Under the pieces are notes generated by a model that searched no databases, was not told the origin of the DNA, and was given only the letters and a program-made list of their open reading frames with translations. Positions 33,792 through 42,768 of a DNA stretch of 64,000 nucleotides are shown here, one piece after another (the first letter of the stretch is position 1; the number at the start of each line of letters is the position of its first letter). Position numbers and translations under genes: made by a program. Origin of the DNA: Acidimicrobiaceae bacterium (lineage in GTDB: Bacteria; Actinomycetota; Acidimicrobiia; Acidimicrobiales; Ilumatobacteraceae); NCBI GenBank assembly GCA_020637295.1, contig JACJWF010000012.1, positions 57,153 through 121,152 of the forward strand, written 5' to 3'.

Positions 33792-34043
33792 GTGAGCCGG
33801 AACACGATGAGCTTCGCCCTTCCCGAGTCCATGCGCGAGTACATCGACACGCGGGTCCGCGACGGCAACTACGGCAACACGAGCGAGTACCTCCGCGAGC
33901 TGATCCGACGCGACCAGGAACAGCAGGCAGCCCAGCGACTGCGCAACCTGATCGCCGACGGCCTCGCCTCCGGCGACGGACGCCCGCTCACCGACGACGT
34001 CATCGCCGAGTTGCGGTCTCGGGCGCTCGACGGCGAGGCGTGA
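33792..34043 (+). CDS. parD: ParD-family antitoxin
   Basis: 83 residues from GTG 33792. MSFALPESMREYIDTRVRDG, YGNTSEYLRELIRRDQEQQ is the ParD/CC2985-type ribbon-helix-helix domain; the C-terminal part (AELRSRALDGEA) would wrap around the toxin. Its stop overlaps the toxin GTG by four bases. It is expected to repress its own promoter via the palindrome at 33758-33772. Confidence 0.88.
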   Translation: MSRNTMSFALPESMREYIDTRVRDGNYGNTSEYLRELIRRDQEQQAAQRLRNLIADGLASGDGRPLTDDVIAELRSRALDGEA

Positions 34044-34351
34044 CGACCACACGGCTCCGGCCGATGGCAGAGGCCGACCTCGTCGACCGGACCCGCTACT
34101 ACCGCCGAGAGGGTGGCGACGTACTTGGCGAGCGATTCTTCGACGCTGCGATCGCGACGCTCGACTCGATCCGTCGGATGCCCGGCGCCGGCTCCCCCGG
34201 CCTCGGCGAGCGCTGCGGCGTCCCCGGGCTGCGCTTCCGCCGCGTCGCCGGTTTCCCGTGCGGCTGGTTCTACTTCGTTGCTACCGACCACATCGACGTC
34301 GTCCGACTCCTCGCCGATGCCCAAGACCTGCCCGCGATCCTCGCCGAGTAG
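34040..34351 (+). CDS. parE: ParE-family toxin (RelE/ParE superfamily)
   Basis: 103 residues from GTG 34040. LRPMAEADLVDRTRYYRREG, FFDAAIATLDSIRRMPGAGS, GLRFRRVAGFPCGWFYFVAT and VVRLLADAQDLPAILAE match the ParE fold: two N-terminal helices, then a beta-sheet with the conserved G-x-R-x3 and late H/D-x-V-x3-R strand. ParE toxins poison DNA gyrase. Standard antitoxin-first pair with ParD. Confidence 0.87.
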   Translation: MTTTRLRPMAEADLVDRTRYYRREGGDVLGERFFDAAIATLDSIRRMPGAGSPGLGERCGVPGLRFRRVAGFPCGWFYFVATDHIDVVRLLADAQDLPAILAE

Positions 34352-34387
34352 CGCTCGCCGCCGCTTCCGTGCCCGAACCTCCGGCAG

Positions 34388-35563
34388 TCAGTCGCCGGTG
34401 CCACGGGCGAAGCGGGTGACGACCTCCACGTGGTGGGTCTGGGGGAACAGGTCCAGCACGGTGGACTCCACGTGGCGGTAGCCCAGCCCGGCCAGCAGGG
34501 CGGCGTCGCGGGCCGCGGCCACCGGGTCGCAGCTCACCAGCACCAGGCGCGGCGCGCCCGTGGCGGCGAGGACGGCCGCGCCCTCTTTGCCGAGGCCGGC
34601 CCGGGCCGGGTCGGCGACGGCGACGTCCACCGGCTGGGGCTGCCACCGCTCGAACGGTGACGGCACGATCGTCGCCCTCTCGCCGAGGTTGACGGCCGCA
34701 TCCGCGCACGACGAGGCCGCGCTCTCCACCAGCACCACCGGGCCGTCCGACCCCGTGGCGGCGAGCAGGCCGACGCCGCCGTAGGCATCGAGGAACCGCC
34801 CGCCAGCGGGCGCGTCCGCGAGCGCAGCGCGCACCGTGGCCACCAGCAACTCGGCTGCCGCCGGGCCGGACTGGAAGAACGACGTCGCGCTCACCCGCAG
34901 CGGCACACCGGCAACCGTCTCGTGCAGCACCGCCGCGGGGCCGACACCGGCACCGTCGGGGAGGCCGTCCACCACAGCACCCGCCGCGGAGGGCAGCGCC
35001 GTCACCTCACCAGTCGCCACACTGACCCGCACCGTCACCTCGTCCGCACCACGCACCCGCAACCCGGGCAGCAGGCCGGCCAGCAGCGGGTGAGCGACCG
35101 GGCAGTCCGCCAACTCCACCACGCGGTGGCTGGCGGCGGCGCGCAACCCGACCCTGCCGTTCGGGGCCACCGCCAGGCGCAGCGTGGTGCGGTAACCCCA
35201 GGCAGGTACGGAGGCACCGGCAGTCACGACGGCGGACGGCATCCTCGCCGTGCGGGCGAACGCCTCGCGCACCACGTCGGTCTTCAGACCCAACTGTGCA
35301 GCCGGGTCGACGTGCTGCCAGCCACAGCCACCGCAGCCTGCGGCGACGGCGGGGCAGGGCGGGGCGACACGGGCAAGCGAGGGGTCCAGCACGTCCAGCA
35401 CCCGGGCGCGGGCGAAGTCCTTCTTCGACGTGTGCACGTCCACCACGACGCGCTCCCCCGGCAGGGCGCCGTCGACGAAGACCACCCGGCCGTCGCCCAG
35501 GTGCGCCAGGGCGTCGCCGCCGGCGGCCATCTTCTCCGCCGTCACCTCCTGCCGGTCACCCAC
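34388..35563 (-). CDS. class I SAM-dependent RNA (uracil-5-) methyltransferase, TrmA/RlmD family
   Basis: 391 residues from GTG 35563, preceded by TACGCT at 6-nt distance. A TRAM domain (TAEKMAAGGDALAHLGDGRV-VFVDGALPGERV) is followed by an Fe-S-type cysteine cluster (PPCPAVAAGCGGCGWQH), the SAM-binding DAYGGVGLLAAT, VADPARAGLGKEGA and the catalytic Cys in VLVSCDPVAAARD. Members make m5U in 23S rRNA or tRNA. The 3' end is duplicated at 32237-32358. Confidence 0.88.
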   Translation of the reverse strand: MGDRQEVTAEKMAAGGDALAHLGDGRVVFVDGALPGERVVVDVHTSKKDFARARVLDVLDPSLARVAPPCPAVAAGCGGCGWQHVDPAAQLGLKTDVVREAFARTARMPSAVVTAGASVPAWGYRTTLRLAVAPNGRVGLRAAASHRVVELADCPVAHPLLAGLLPGLRVRGADEVTVRVSVATGEVTALPSAAGAVVDGLPDGAGVGPAAVLHETVAGVPLRVSATSFFQSGPAAAELLVATVRAALADAPAGGRFLDAYGGVGLLAATGSDGPVVLVESAASSCADAAVNLGERATIVPSPFERWQPQPVDVAVADPARAGLGKEGAAVLAATGAPRLVLVSCDPVAAARDAALLAGLGYRHVESTVLDLFPQTHHVEVVTRFARGTGD

Positions 35564-35569
35564 GGCACG

Positions 35570-35590
35570 AGCGTAGGGGGCGGCTACCCT
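35570..35590. promoter_or_regulatory. back-to-back -10 boxes for the divergent methyltransferase and rpe genes
   Basis: Minus-strand TACGCT (35570-35575) lies 6 nt before GTG 35563, and plus-strand TACCCT (35585-35590) lies 7 nt before GTG 35598. The two gene starts are only 34 bp apart, so both transcripts would be leaderless and the promoters must overlap. Confidence 0.6.
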
Positions 35591-35597
35591 CGCACCC

Positions 35598-36281
35598 GTG
35601 CCGCGCATCGAGATCGCCCCGAGTGTCCTGCCCGCCGACTTCGCCCGCCTGGGCGAGGAGGTCGCCGCGTTGGAGGCCGCCGGGGTGGACCGCATCCAGT
35701 GGGACGTCATGGACGGCCAGTTCGTGCCCAACCTGACGTTCGGGCCGGACGTCATCGCCGCCGCCCGCCGCCACACCTCGCTGCCGTTCGAGGCCCACCT
35801 GATGGTGCTGACGCCGGACGTGATGGCCGAGGAGTACGTGAAGGCCGGCTGCCAGCGGCTGATCGTCCACGCCGAAGCCTGCACCCACCTGCACCGCACC
35901 CTGGGCAACATCGCCTCGCTGGGTGCCACCGCCGCGGTGGCCCTGAACCCGGCCACGCCCGCGGACGCCGTCGCCCACGTGCTGGACCTGGTGGACATGG
36001 TGCTGGTGATGACCGTCAACCCAGGCTTCGGCGGCCAGTCCTACATCGCCACGATGGAGCCGAAGATCCGTGAGGTGCGGGCCATGATCGCCGCCGCCGG
36101 GCTGACCGATTCCGTCGACGTGGAGGTGGACGGCGGCATCGGACCCTCCACCATCGCTGCCGCCGCCGGGGCCGGCGCCAACATCCTCGTGGCCGGCAGC
36201 GCCCTGTACCGCGACACGGAGGGCCTGGGCCACGCGGTGGCCGACCTGCGGGCGCGGGCCGAGGCCGCCTTCACGGGCTGA
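35598..36281 (+). CDS. rpe: ribulose-phosphate 3-epimerase
   Basis: 227-residue TIM barrel interconverting ribulose-5-phosphate and xylulose-5-phosphate in the pentose phosphate pathway. IAPSVLPADFARLGEEVAAL, IQWDVMDGQFVPNLTFGPDV (metal-binding Asp), FEAHLMVLTP (metal His), LVMTVNPGFGGQSYI (phosphate loop) and VEVDGGIGPSTIAAAAGAGA (catalytic Asp) are all in place. Start GTG with a leaderless promoter. Confidence 0.95.
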   Translation: MPRIEIAPSVLPADFARLGEEVAALEAAGVDRIQWDVMDGQFVPNLTFGPDVIAAARRHTSLPFEAHLMVLTPDVMAEEYVKAGCQRLIVHAEACTHLHRTLGNIASLGATAAVALNPATPADAVAHVLDLVDMVLVMTVNPGFGGQSYIATMEPKIREVRAMIAAAGLTDSVDVEVDGGIGPSTIAAAAGAGANILVAGSALYRDTEGLGHAVADLRARAEAAFTG

Positions 36282-36367
36282 CGACCGGGCCGGCCGGGCC
36301 GGCCGCGCTCTGGCCGCCCGGCAGCGCCGCACCACCGTCGCGCACCCCTTCCGTAAAGTGCTCGGTG

Positions 36368-39300
36368 ATGGCGCTCGATCACCGCACCACCCCCTACGGC
36401 ACACCGGCGCTGACGGCGCTGCGCGCCGTGGTGGACGAGTTGCAGGAGGGCCATCCGCTCACGCCCGTCACCGTGCTGGTCCACTCCAACGCGGTCGGGG
36501 TGGCGGCCCGGCGCTGGCTGGCGGCACACGGTGGCGTGGCCGCGGCGCAGTTCATCACCACGTTCCGCCTGGCTGAACTGCTCGGCGGGCCGGCGCTGGT
36601 GCGGGAGGGGCGGCGTCCCGTCTCCACCCCCGTCATCGAGGTCGCGGCGCGTGGGGCCTTGGCACGGTCGGAAGGGCTGTTCGCGCCCATCGCCGCCCAC
36701 CAGGCCACGGTGGCCGCACTGCGCAGCACCTACCGCGAACTGCGCCACGTGCCCGATGCCGCGTGGGGCGTGCTGGCCGGGCGCGGCTCGGCCCGGGCGA
36801 AGGAGGTCGTGCGGCTGTGCCGGTCCGTCCAGCACCGTCTGGCCGGGGAGTGGTACGACGAGGCGGATCTCCTCCGCGCCGCAGCCACCGCCTGCCAGGA
36901 GTCCCTGGCGGAGGATCTGCGTCGCACCGTCGTGTTCCTCCCCCAACGCATGCGTGCCACGGAGCGCGCCCTGCTGGAGGCACTGGCGGTGCACGGCCAG
37001 GTGGTGGTGCTGGAGGGCCAGATCGGCCTCGGCGCGGCGGGCGCACCCTCCCCCGCGGTGGAGGTGGTGGACACCAGCGATGCCGACGAAGAGGTCCGCG
37101 AGGCCGTGCGGCTGGTGGTGGCCGCGGCGCACCGCGCCGTGCCCCTGCACCGGGTGGCCATCGCCTGGCCGCACGACACGCCCTACGCCCGCCTCGTGGC
37201 GGAGCACCTGGACGACGCAGCCCTGCCGTGGAACGGCCGGCCCGGCACCTCCCTGCGGGAGCGCCTGGCGGCCCGCCTGGTGCTGGACGTGTTCCGCCTG
37301 GACCGCAAGGGCATCCGCCGGGCCGACCTGTTCGCCCTGCTGGCCCACGTACCGGCACGGCTGGCGGACGGCACCCCGGTGCCGCGCCAGCACTGGGAGC
37401 GCATCGCCCGCGACGCGGGCCTGGCCGGCGACCGGGACTGGGGGCCGCGGCTGGACCACTTCACCACCGCCGCCCGCGCCGGCGGGCGCGAGGCGGACGC
37501 CGAGGCAGCGGCATCGTTGCAGGCGTTCGTCGCCGGCCTGCGCACGGAGTTGGGGTCGCCCGACGGCACCCAGCGCTGGGCACACTGGGCGGAGGTCGCC
37601 CAGCACCTGCTCACCCGCTGGCTCGGCGGTCAGCGCGGCATCGCTGCCCTGCCGGAGAACGAGGTGGACGCCTACCACCGCGTCCAGGCCGCGCTCGACC
37701 GAGTCTCCCGGCTGGACCCTCTCACCGGCCCCGTCACCCGCGCCGTCGTCGCCGAGACGCTGGAGGCGGAACTGGACAGCGCCCCCGGCCGCGTCGGCCG
37801 GATCGGCGTCGGGGTGCAGGCCGGGCCGCTGGCCTTCGCCGTCGGGCAGGAGGTCGACCTCCTCATCGTGCTCGGCGCCTGCGAGGGGTCCCTCCCCGCC
37901 CCTCCCCCGGCCGAGGCACTCCTCAGCGACCACGACCGCGCCCTCACCGGCGGCGAGCTCCCGCTGGACGCGGACCTCACCGCCCTGCAGCACGATCAGT
38001 TGTGGGCCGCCTTGGCCGGCGCGCAGCGGGCCGTCCTCCTGTGGCCCCGGGGCGACCTCCGCGCCACCGCCGCCCGCCAGGTGTCCCGCTGGGTCGCGGA
38101 GCTGGAGGCCGCGTCGCTCACCGACGCCCGGCGGGCGGTGGCGTCCTTCGCCGCCGGCCTGGCAGAGGCACCGTTCCCCGCCACCGCCACCCAGCACCGG
38201 GTGAGGGCCCTGGTCAACGCCCGCGCCCGCGGCGAGGACCCTGCCGCCCACCCGCTGGTCGCCGGCCTGCCCGCCCTTCGCCTGGGTGCTGCCATGGTGG
38301 CGGCCCGCGGCAGTGCCGCCCTCACCGAGTACGACGGCGACCTCAGCGCCATGGACTTCGACCCGCTCGGGGACCGGCCCGCGTCCCCCACCCGGCTGGA
38401 GGCCTGGGTGGCCTGCCCGCACGCCTGGTTCCTCCAGCACGTGCTGGGGGTGGAGCCCGTGGAGCAGCCGGACGAGCAGCTGCAGATCACCCCGCGGGAC
38501 CGAGGCACACTCGTGCACGACGCGCTGGACCTCTTCCACCGCGAGGTCCTCGCCGGCCACGTCCCCCCACCCGGGCCCACCGGCTGGGGGCCGGAACACG
38601 AAGCCGCCCTCCTGGCCGCGTTCGAGAAGGTCGCCGCGGACCTCGCCCACCTCGGGCTCGTCGGGCGCCGGGCGTTCTGGCACTCGGAGCACACCCGCCA
38701 GCGGCGCGAGCTGCAGGACTGGATGGCCCACGACAGCGAACTCCTCGTCGAGCGCGGCGCCACCGTCGTCGCCTCGGAGCTCCGCTTCGGCGTCACCACT
38801 CCCGAGGGGCAGGAGGTGCCCGCCGCCACCATCGACCTCGGCGACGGCACGGCACTGCGGTTCCGCGGCTCCATCGACCGGGTGGACCGCTGCGCCGACG
38901 GGCGCCTGGTGGTCACCGACCACAAGACCGGCTCGGACTCCCACTACCGCGACATCACCGAGGCGGACCCGACGGCCGGCGGTTCCCGCCTCCAGCTCGT
39001 GGTCTACGCCGCCGCCGCACGGGCGGTCACCGACGTGGGCCCCGACACGCCGGTCCTCGCCGAGTACAGCTTCCTCGGCCGCGGCGGCTTCAAGCGCATC
39101 GGCGTCACGATGGACGCGGCCAACCAGCCGGCCGCCCAGGCCGCGGTGGCGGGCATTGTGCACGGCATCCGCTCCCGCCTGTTCGTCGCCCTGCCGGAGA
39201 AGGCCCAGTACCAGCTGTCCTGGGTGCGCTGCCCCTGGTGCGACCCGGACGGGTTGGGCACCGCAGAGCGCTGGCAGGAGTTCGAACGCAAGCAGGCCGA

Positions 39301-39382
39301 CCCGCGCGTGGCCGCGCTGCTGGGCCTGGACACCGACGCGGCAACGGACGCGCCCGATGGACCGGCAGAGGCGCCGCAGTGA
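36368..39382 (+). CDS. AddB-like PD-(D/E)XK nuclease/inactivated-helicase subunit
   Basis: About 1,004 residues from ATG 36368 (GTG 36365 possible). The N-terminal two-thirds are helicase-like without a functional Walker A, as in AddB. The C-terminal RecB-type nuclease shows LRFRGSIDRVDRCADGRLVV and VTDHKTGSDSHY (D...D-x-K). Cysteines in ACPHAWFLQHVLG and WVRCPWCDPDG fit the AddB Fe-S staple. Together with the next gene it should process double-strand breaks and start RecA recombination. Overlaps addA by four bases (GTGA). Confidence 0.85.
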   Translation: MALDHRTTPYGTPALTALRAVVDELQEGHPLTPVTVLVHSNAVGVAARRWLAAHGGVAAAQFITTFRLAELLGGPALVREGRRPVSTPVIEVAARGALARSEGLFAPIAAHQATVAALRSTYRELRHVPDAAWGVLAGRGSARAKEVVRLCRSVQHRLAGEWYDEADLLRAAATACQESLAEDLRRTVVFLPQRMRATERALLEALAVHGQVVVLEGQIGLGAAGAPSPAVEVVDTSDADEEVREAVRLVVAAAHRAVPLHRVAIAWPHDTPYARLVAEHLDDAALPWNGRPGTSLRERLAARLVLDVFRLDRKGIRRADLFALLAHVPARLADGTPVPRQHWERIARDAGLAGDRDWGPRLDHFTTAARAGGREADAEAAASLQAFVAGLRTELGSPDGTQRWAHWAEVAQHLLTRWLGGQRGIAALPENEVDAYHRVQAALDRVSRLDPLTGPVTRAVVAETLEAELDSAPGRVGRIGVGVQAGPLAFAVGQEVDLLIVLGACEGSLPAPPPAEALLSDHDRALTGGELPLDADLTALQHDQLWAALAGAQRAVLLWPRGDLRATAARQVSRWVAELEAASLTDARRAVASFAAGLAEAPFPATATQHRVRALVNARARGEDPAAHPLVAGLPALRLGAAMVAARGSAALTEYDGDLSAMDFDPLGDRPASPTRLEAWVACPHAWFLQHVLGVEPVEQPDEQLQITPRDRGTLVHDALDLFHREVLAGHVPPPGPTGWGPEHEAALLAAFEKVAADLAHLGLVGRRAFWHSEHTRQRRELQDWMAHDSELLVERGATVVASELRFGVTTPEGQEVPAATIDLGDGTALRFRGSIDRVDRCADGRLVVTDHKTGSDSHYRDITEADPTAGGSRLQLVVYAAAARAVTDVGPDTPVLAEYSFLGRGGFKRIGVTMDAANQPAAQAAVAGIVHGIRSRLFVALPEKAQYQLSWVRCPWCDPDGLGTAERWQEFERKQADPRVAALLGLDTDAATDAPDGPAEAPQ

Positions 39383-42300
39383 GCGGGCAACTGGACCTGT
39401 TCCGCCCCCTGGCGCCGGACCAGGAGGACCGCGACCTCGTCACCGGGGCGCTGGACCGCACCCTGTTCGTGGAGGCCGGGGCCGGCAGCGGCAAGACCAC
39501 CGCCCTCGTCGGACGGGTGCTCGCGCTGGTGGAGGCCGGCGTGCCCATCGGCAGCATCGCCGCCATCACGTTCACGGAGAAGGCCGCGGCCGAGCTGCGC
39601 CACCGTGTGCGCAAGGAGCTCACCGCTGCCTCGGCCGGCACCGGCCGCCGCGGCGAGCTCGCCCGGGCCGCGCTGGAGGGGCTGGACCTCGCGCCCATCG
39701 GCACCCTCCACGCGTTCGCCCGCCGCCTCCTCGGCGAGTTCCCCGTGGAGGCCCAGCTGCCGCCGAGGTTCGCCGTGCTGGATGAAGTGCAGAGCGCCAC
39801 CGCCTTCCACGAGCGCTTCACCGACTTCCTCGAAGCATTGCTGGACGACCTGGAGTCCGTCCGCCTGGTGGAGCTGTGCCAGTACGACGGGTTCGGTGTG
39901 GAGCGCGGCGCGCGCCGGATGGCCGACGACTTCCAGGCCAACTGGGACCTCGTGGAGCAGCGGGTGTCGTCCGTCCTCCCACCCCCCACGGACACCCAAC
40001 CCTTCCAGCAGCGGTTGCTGGCGGCGTGCCAGGCGGTGGCCGCCTGCCGGGCACCGGAGGGCGACCGCGCCGCCATCCACATCGAGCGCTTCGCCGGCTT
40101 CGCGGCCCGGCTGGCGCAACAGCCCACCCTCGCCGATCTGCTGCAGGTTACCTCGGACATCGCCAAGCAGAAGGCGGGCACGGTCGGCAACTCGGCCAAC
40201 TGGAAGAAGTACCACGACGGCGACACCTCGCAGCTGGTGACGTTCCGCGAGGGGGTCGGGCACGCCGCCGCCGTCGCCAAGGACCTCATGACCGCGCTCA
40301 ACGAGGAGCGCCGCCTGACGCTCGGCGCCGTGCTGCGCGACCTCACCCTCGCCTCCGTGGAGGACCGCCGGCGCGCCGGCGAGCTGGAGTTCCACGACCT
40401 CCTCGTGTTCGCCCGCATGCTGCTGGCCACGGACGAAGGCGTACGGCGGCAGGTGCACCAGCGGTACACCCGGCTGCTGCTGGACGAGTTCCAGGACACC
40501 GACCCGATCCAGCTGGAGCTGGCCGTGCGGATCACCGCCCCGCCGGCGGACCAGCCCGAGGACTGGCGGGCGCTGCGGCCGCTCCCAGGCCGGCTCACCG
40601 TGGTCGGCGACCCGAAGCAGAGCATCTACCGCTTCCGCCGGGCCGACATCAGCCAGTTCCTGTCCTCGCGCCAGCAGATCGGCGCCGACCGATGCTCCCT
40701 GCGGGCCAACTTTCGCAGCGCCGCGCCAGTGATCGAGTGGGTCAACCACACCATGGGTCACCTCATCCAGCCCGAGGCGGAGGTCCAGCCGGAGTACGAG
40801 CCACTCGTCGCTGCCCGCCAGGGCCTGCACGACCACGGCACGGTCACAGTGCTGGGGGCGGAGGCCCACACCGGGCTCGGCCGGGCCAGCGCCGAGACCC
40901 TCCGCGAACGCGAAGCCGCCGACGTCGCATCGGCGGTGGCCACCGCGTTGGCCGACGGCTGGCCGGTGTGGCGCAACGGCGAGCTGGAGCCCTGCCGCGC
41001 CGGCGACATCGCCATCCTGCTGCCGTCGCGCCTCTCCCTCGCGCCCCTGCAGGCCGCGCTCGCTGCCTGCGGCGTGCCCTACCGGGCGGAGAACAGCTCG
41101 CTGGTCTACGCCGCGCCCGAGGTGCGCTCCCTCCTGATGGCCCTACGCGCCGCCGACGACCCCACCGACCACCTGGCCATCGTGTCGGCGCTGCGGTCAC
41201 CCCTGTTCGGCTGCAGCGACCGGCACCTGGCCGAGTGGAAGGTCACCCACGGCCGCCGCTGGTCGTGGTGGGGCCTTCCCGCCGCCGGTGAGGAACTTGC
41301 CGAACACCCGGTGGCGCAGGGCTTGGCCGTGCTCGGCGCGCTGGCCGAACGGCTGCGCTACGACACGCCCGCCCAGGCGCTGACCTGGCTGGTCCGCGAG
41401 CGCGGCGTGCTGGAGATGGCCGTCCTCCAGCCCTCCGCCCGCGACGTGTGGCGGCGGGTCCGGTTCGTCATCGACCAGGCACGGGTGTGGAGCGAAGCGG
41501 GCGGCCACGGGGTGCGGCGCTACCTGCTGTGGACCCGGCTGCAGGGCGACGACGGGCGCTTCGTGGCCGAGACCGTGCTGCCGGAGACCGACCACGACGC
41601 GGTGCGGATCATGACCGTGCACGCCGCCAAGGGCCTGGAGTTCCCCATCACCGTCGTCTCCGGCCTCACCACCCAGGCTCGGGCCCATGGAGGGCGGCGG
41701 GTCATCTGGCCCCCGGGCACATGGGCGCTGACCGACCCCAACGACCCCACCTACCAGCAGTTCCAACCGGTGGACGAGCAGATGGGCGATGCCGAGCGCC
41801 GCCGCCTCCTCTATGTCGCCTGCACCCGGGCCTGCGACCACCTCGTCGTCTCCCTGCACCGCAACGGCGACGCCAAGACCCAGAACACCGCGGCCGACTG
41901 GCTGGCCGAGGCGTCCGCGGGTGCCACCCACAGGGTGCACGACGGCGGCAGCCGGCAGGTCGTCACCTCCACGGCCGCCGCGGCCGAACTGCCGTGGGAC
42001 GACGAGACGGAGTGGGCCACGCAGCGGGCCGCCGACCTGGCGGAGGCGTCACGCCCGCCCGCCCTCGGGGCCACCGCCATCGCCGCCCGCCTGGCCACCC
42101 ACCCGCACGGCGCAGCCACGGACCACGACGACCCGGCCGCTGCCATCGAGACCGCTGGGTCCGGGGCCGGCGACGACCGCACCGACGCGGGCGCCCGCAA
42201 GGACCCCGTGGACCTCGACCTGCCGCCGTGGCAGCGTGGCCGCTACGGCACCGCCATCGGGCGCGCCGTCCACGCTGTCCTCCAGTTCGCCGACCTGGCC

Positions 42301-42768
42301 ACCGGCGACGGGCTGGCGGAGTTGGCCGCGGCGCAGGCGGCGGCCGAAGGGGTCCTCGGCCAGGAGCGCACCATCGAGCGCCTCGCCCGCTCGGCCGTGG
42401 AGGCCCCGCTGGTGGCCGGCGCCGTCGAGCACCCCCACTGGCGGGAGCTGTTCGTGGCCGTCGACCTCGGCGGCGTGGTGGTGGAGGGCTACATCGACCT
42501 GCTGGTCCGTCACCCGTCCCGCGGCCTGCTGGTGGTCGACTACAAGACGGACCAGGTCCCACCCGGCCCGGAGCGGGACGATCGGCTGCGCCGGTACGGC
42601 GTCCAGTTGGCCGCATACGCCGTCGCGCTGGAACGCCTGCTCGGCGAGCCAGTCACCGGCGGCGTGCTGGTGATGTGCTCAGCCCGAGGTCCCGCCGAGG
42701 CCGTCGACATCCCCGGGTGGGACGGGGCCAAGGCGGCGCTGCTGGCGACGTTGGCGACGCCGGGGTGA
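39379..42768 (+). CDS. AddA-like UvrD/REP helicase-nuclease subunit
   Basis: 1,129 residues. Walker A AGAGSGKT (33-40), motif Ia AAITFTEKAAAELRHRV, motif II LLLDEFQDTDPIQLEL, motif III VVGDPKQSIYRFRRAD, motif IV SLRANFRS, motif V IMTVHAAKGLEFPITVV and motif VI RRRLLYVACTRACDHLVV are complete, so it is an active SF1A helicase. A C-terminal nuclease domain follows (GYIDLLVRHPSRGLLVVDYKT). Partner of the preceding AddB-like protein in DNA break resection. Confidence 0.9.
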   Translation: MSGQLDLFRPLAPDQEDRDLVTGALDRTLFVEAGAGSGKTTALVGRVLALVEAGVPIGSIAAITFTEKAAAELRHRVRKELTAASAGTGRRGELARAALEGLDLAPIGTLHAFARRLLGEFPVEAQLPPRFAVLDEVQSATAFHERFTDFLEALLDDLESVRLVELCQYDGFGVERGARRMADDFQANWDLVEQRVSSVLPPPTDTQPFQQRLLAACQAVAACRAPEGDRAAIHIERFAGFAARLAQQPTLADLLQVTSDIAKQKAGTVGNSANWKKYHDGDTSQLVTFREGVGHAAAVAKDLMTALNEERRLTLGAVLRDLTLASVEDRRRAGELEFHDLLVFARMLLATDEGVRRQVHQRYTRLLLDEFQDTDPIQLELAVRITAPPADQPEDWRALRPLPGRLTVVGDPKQSIYRFRRADISQFLSSRQQIGADRCSLRANFRSAAPVIEWVNHTMGHLIQPEAEVQPEYEPLVAARQGLHDHGTVTVLGAEAHTGLGRASAETLREREAADVASAVATALADGWPVWRNGELEPCRAGDIAILLPSRLSLAPLQAALAACGVPYRAENSSLVYAAPEVRSLLMALRAADDPTDHLAIVSALRSPLFGCSDRHLAEWKVTHGRRWSWWGLPAAGEELAEHPVAQGLAVLGALAERLRYDTPAQALTWLVRERGVLEMAVLQPSARDVWRRVRFVIDQARVWSEAGGHGVRRYLLWTRLQGDDGRFVAETVLPETDHDAVRIMTVHAAKGLEFPITVVSGLTTQARAHGGRRVIWPPGTWALTDPNDPTYQQFQPVDEQMGDAERRRLLYVACTRACDHLVVSLHRNGDAKTQNTAADWLAEASAGATHRVHDGGSRQVVTSTAAAAELPWDDETEWATQRAADLAEASRPPALGATAIAARLATHPHGAATDHDDPAAAIETAGSGAGDDRTDAGARKDPVDLDLPPWQRGRYGTAIGRAVHAVLQFADLATGDGLAELAAAQAAAEGVLGQERTIERLARSAVEAPLVAGAVEHPHWRELFVAVDLGGVVVEGYIDLLVRHPSRGLLVVDYKTDQVPPGPERDDRLRRYGVQLAAYAVALERLLGEPVTGGVLVMCSARGPAEAVDIPGWDGAKAALLATLATPG

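Noticed and set aside
36041..39163. 1,040-codon minus-strand open frame over rpe and addB
   Set aside because: No recognisable domain, Gly/Arg/His-rich, antisense to two well-conserved genes.
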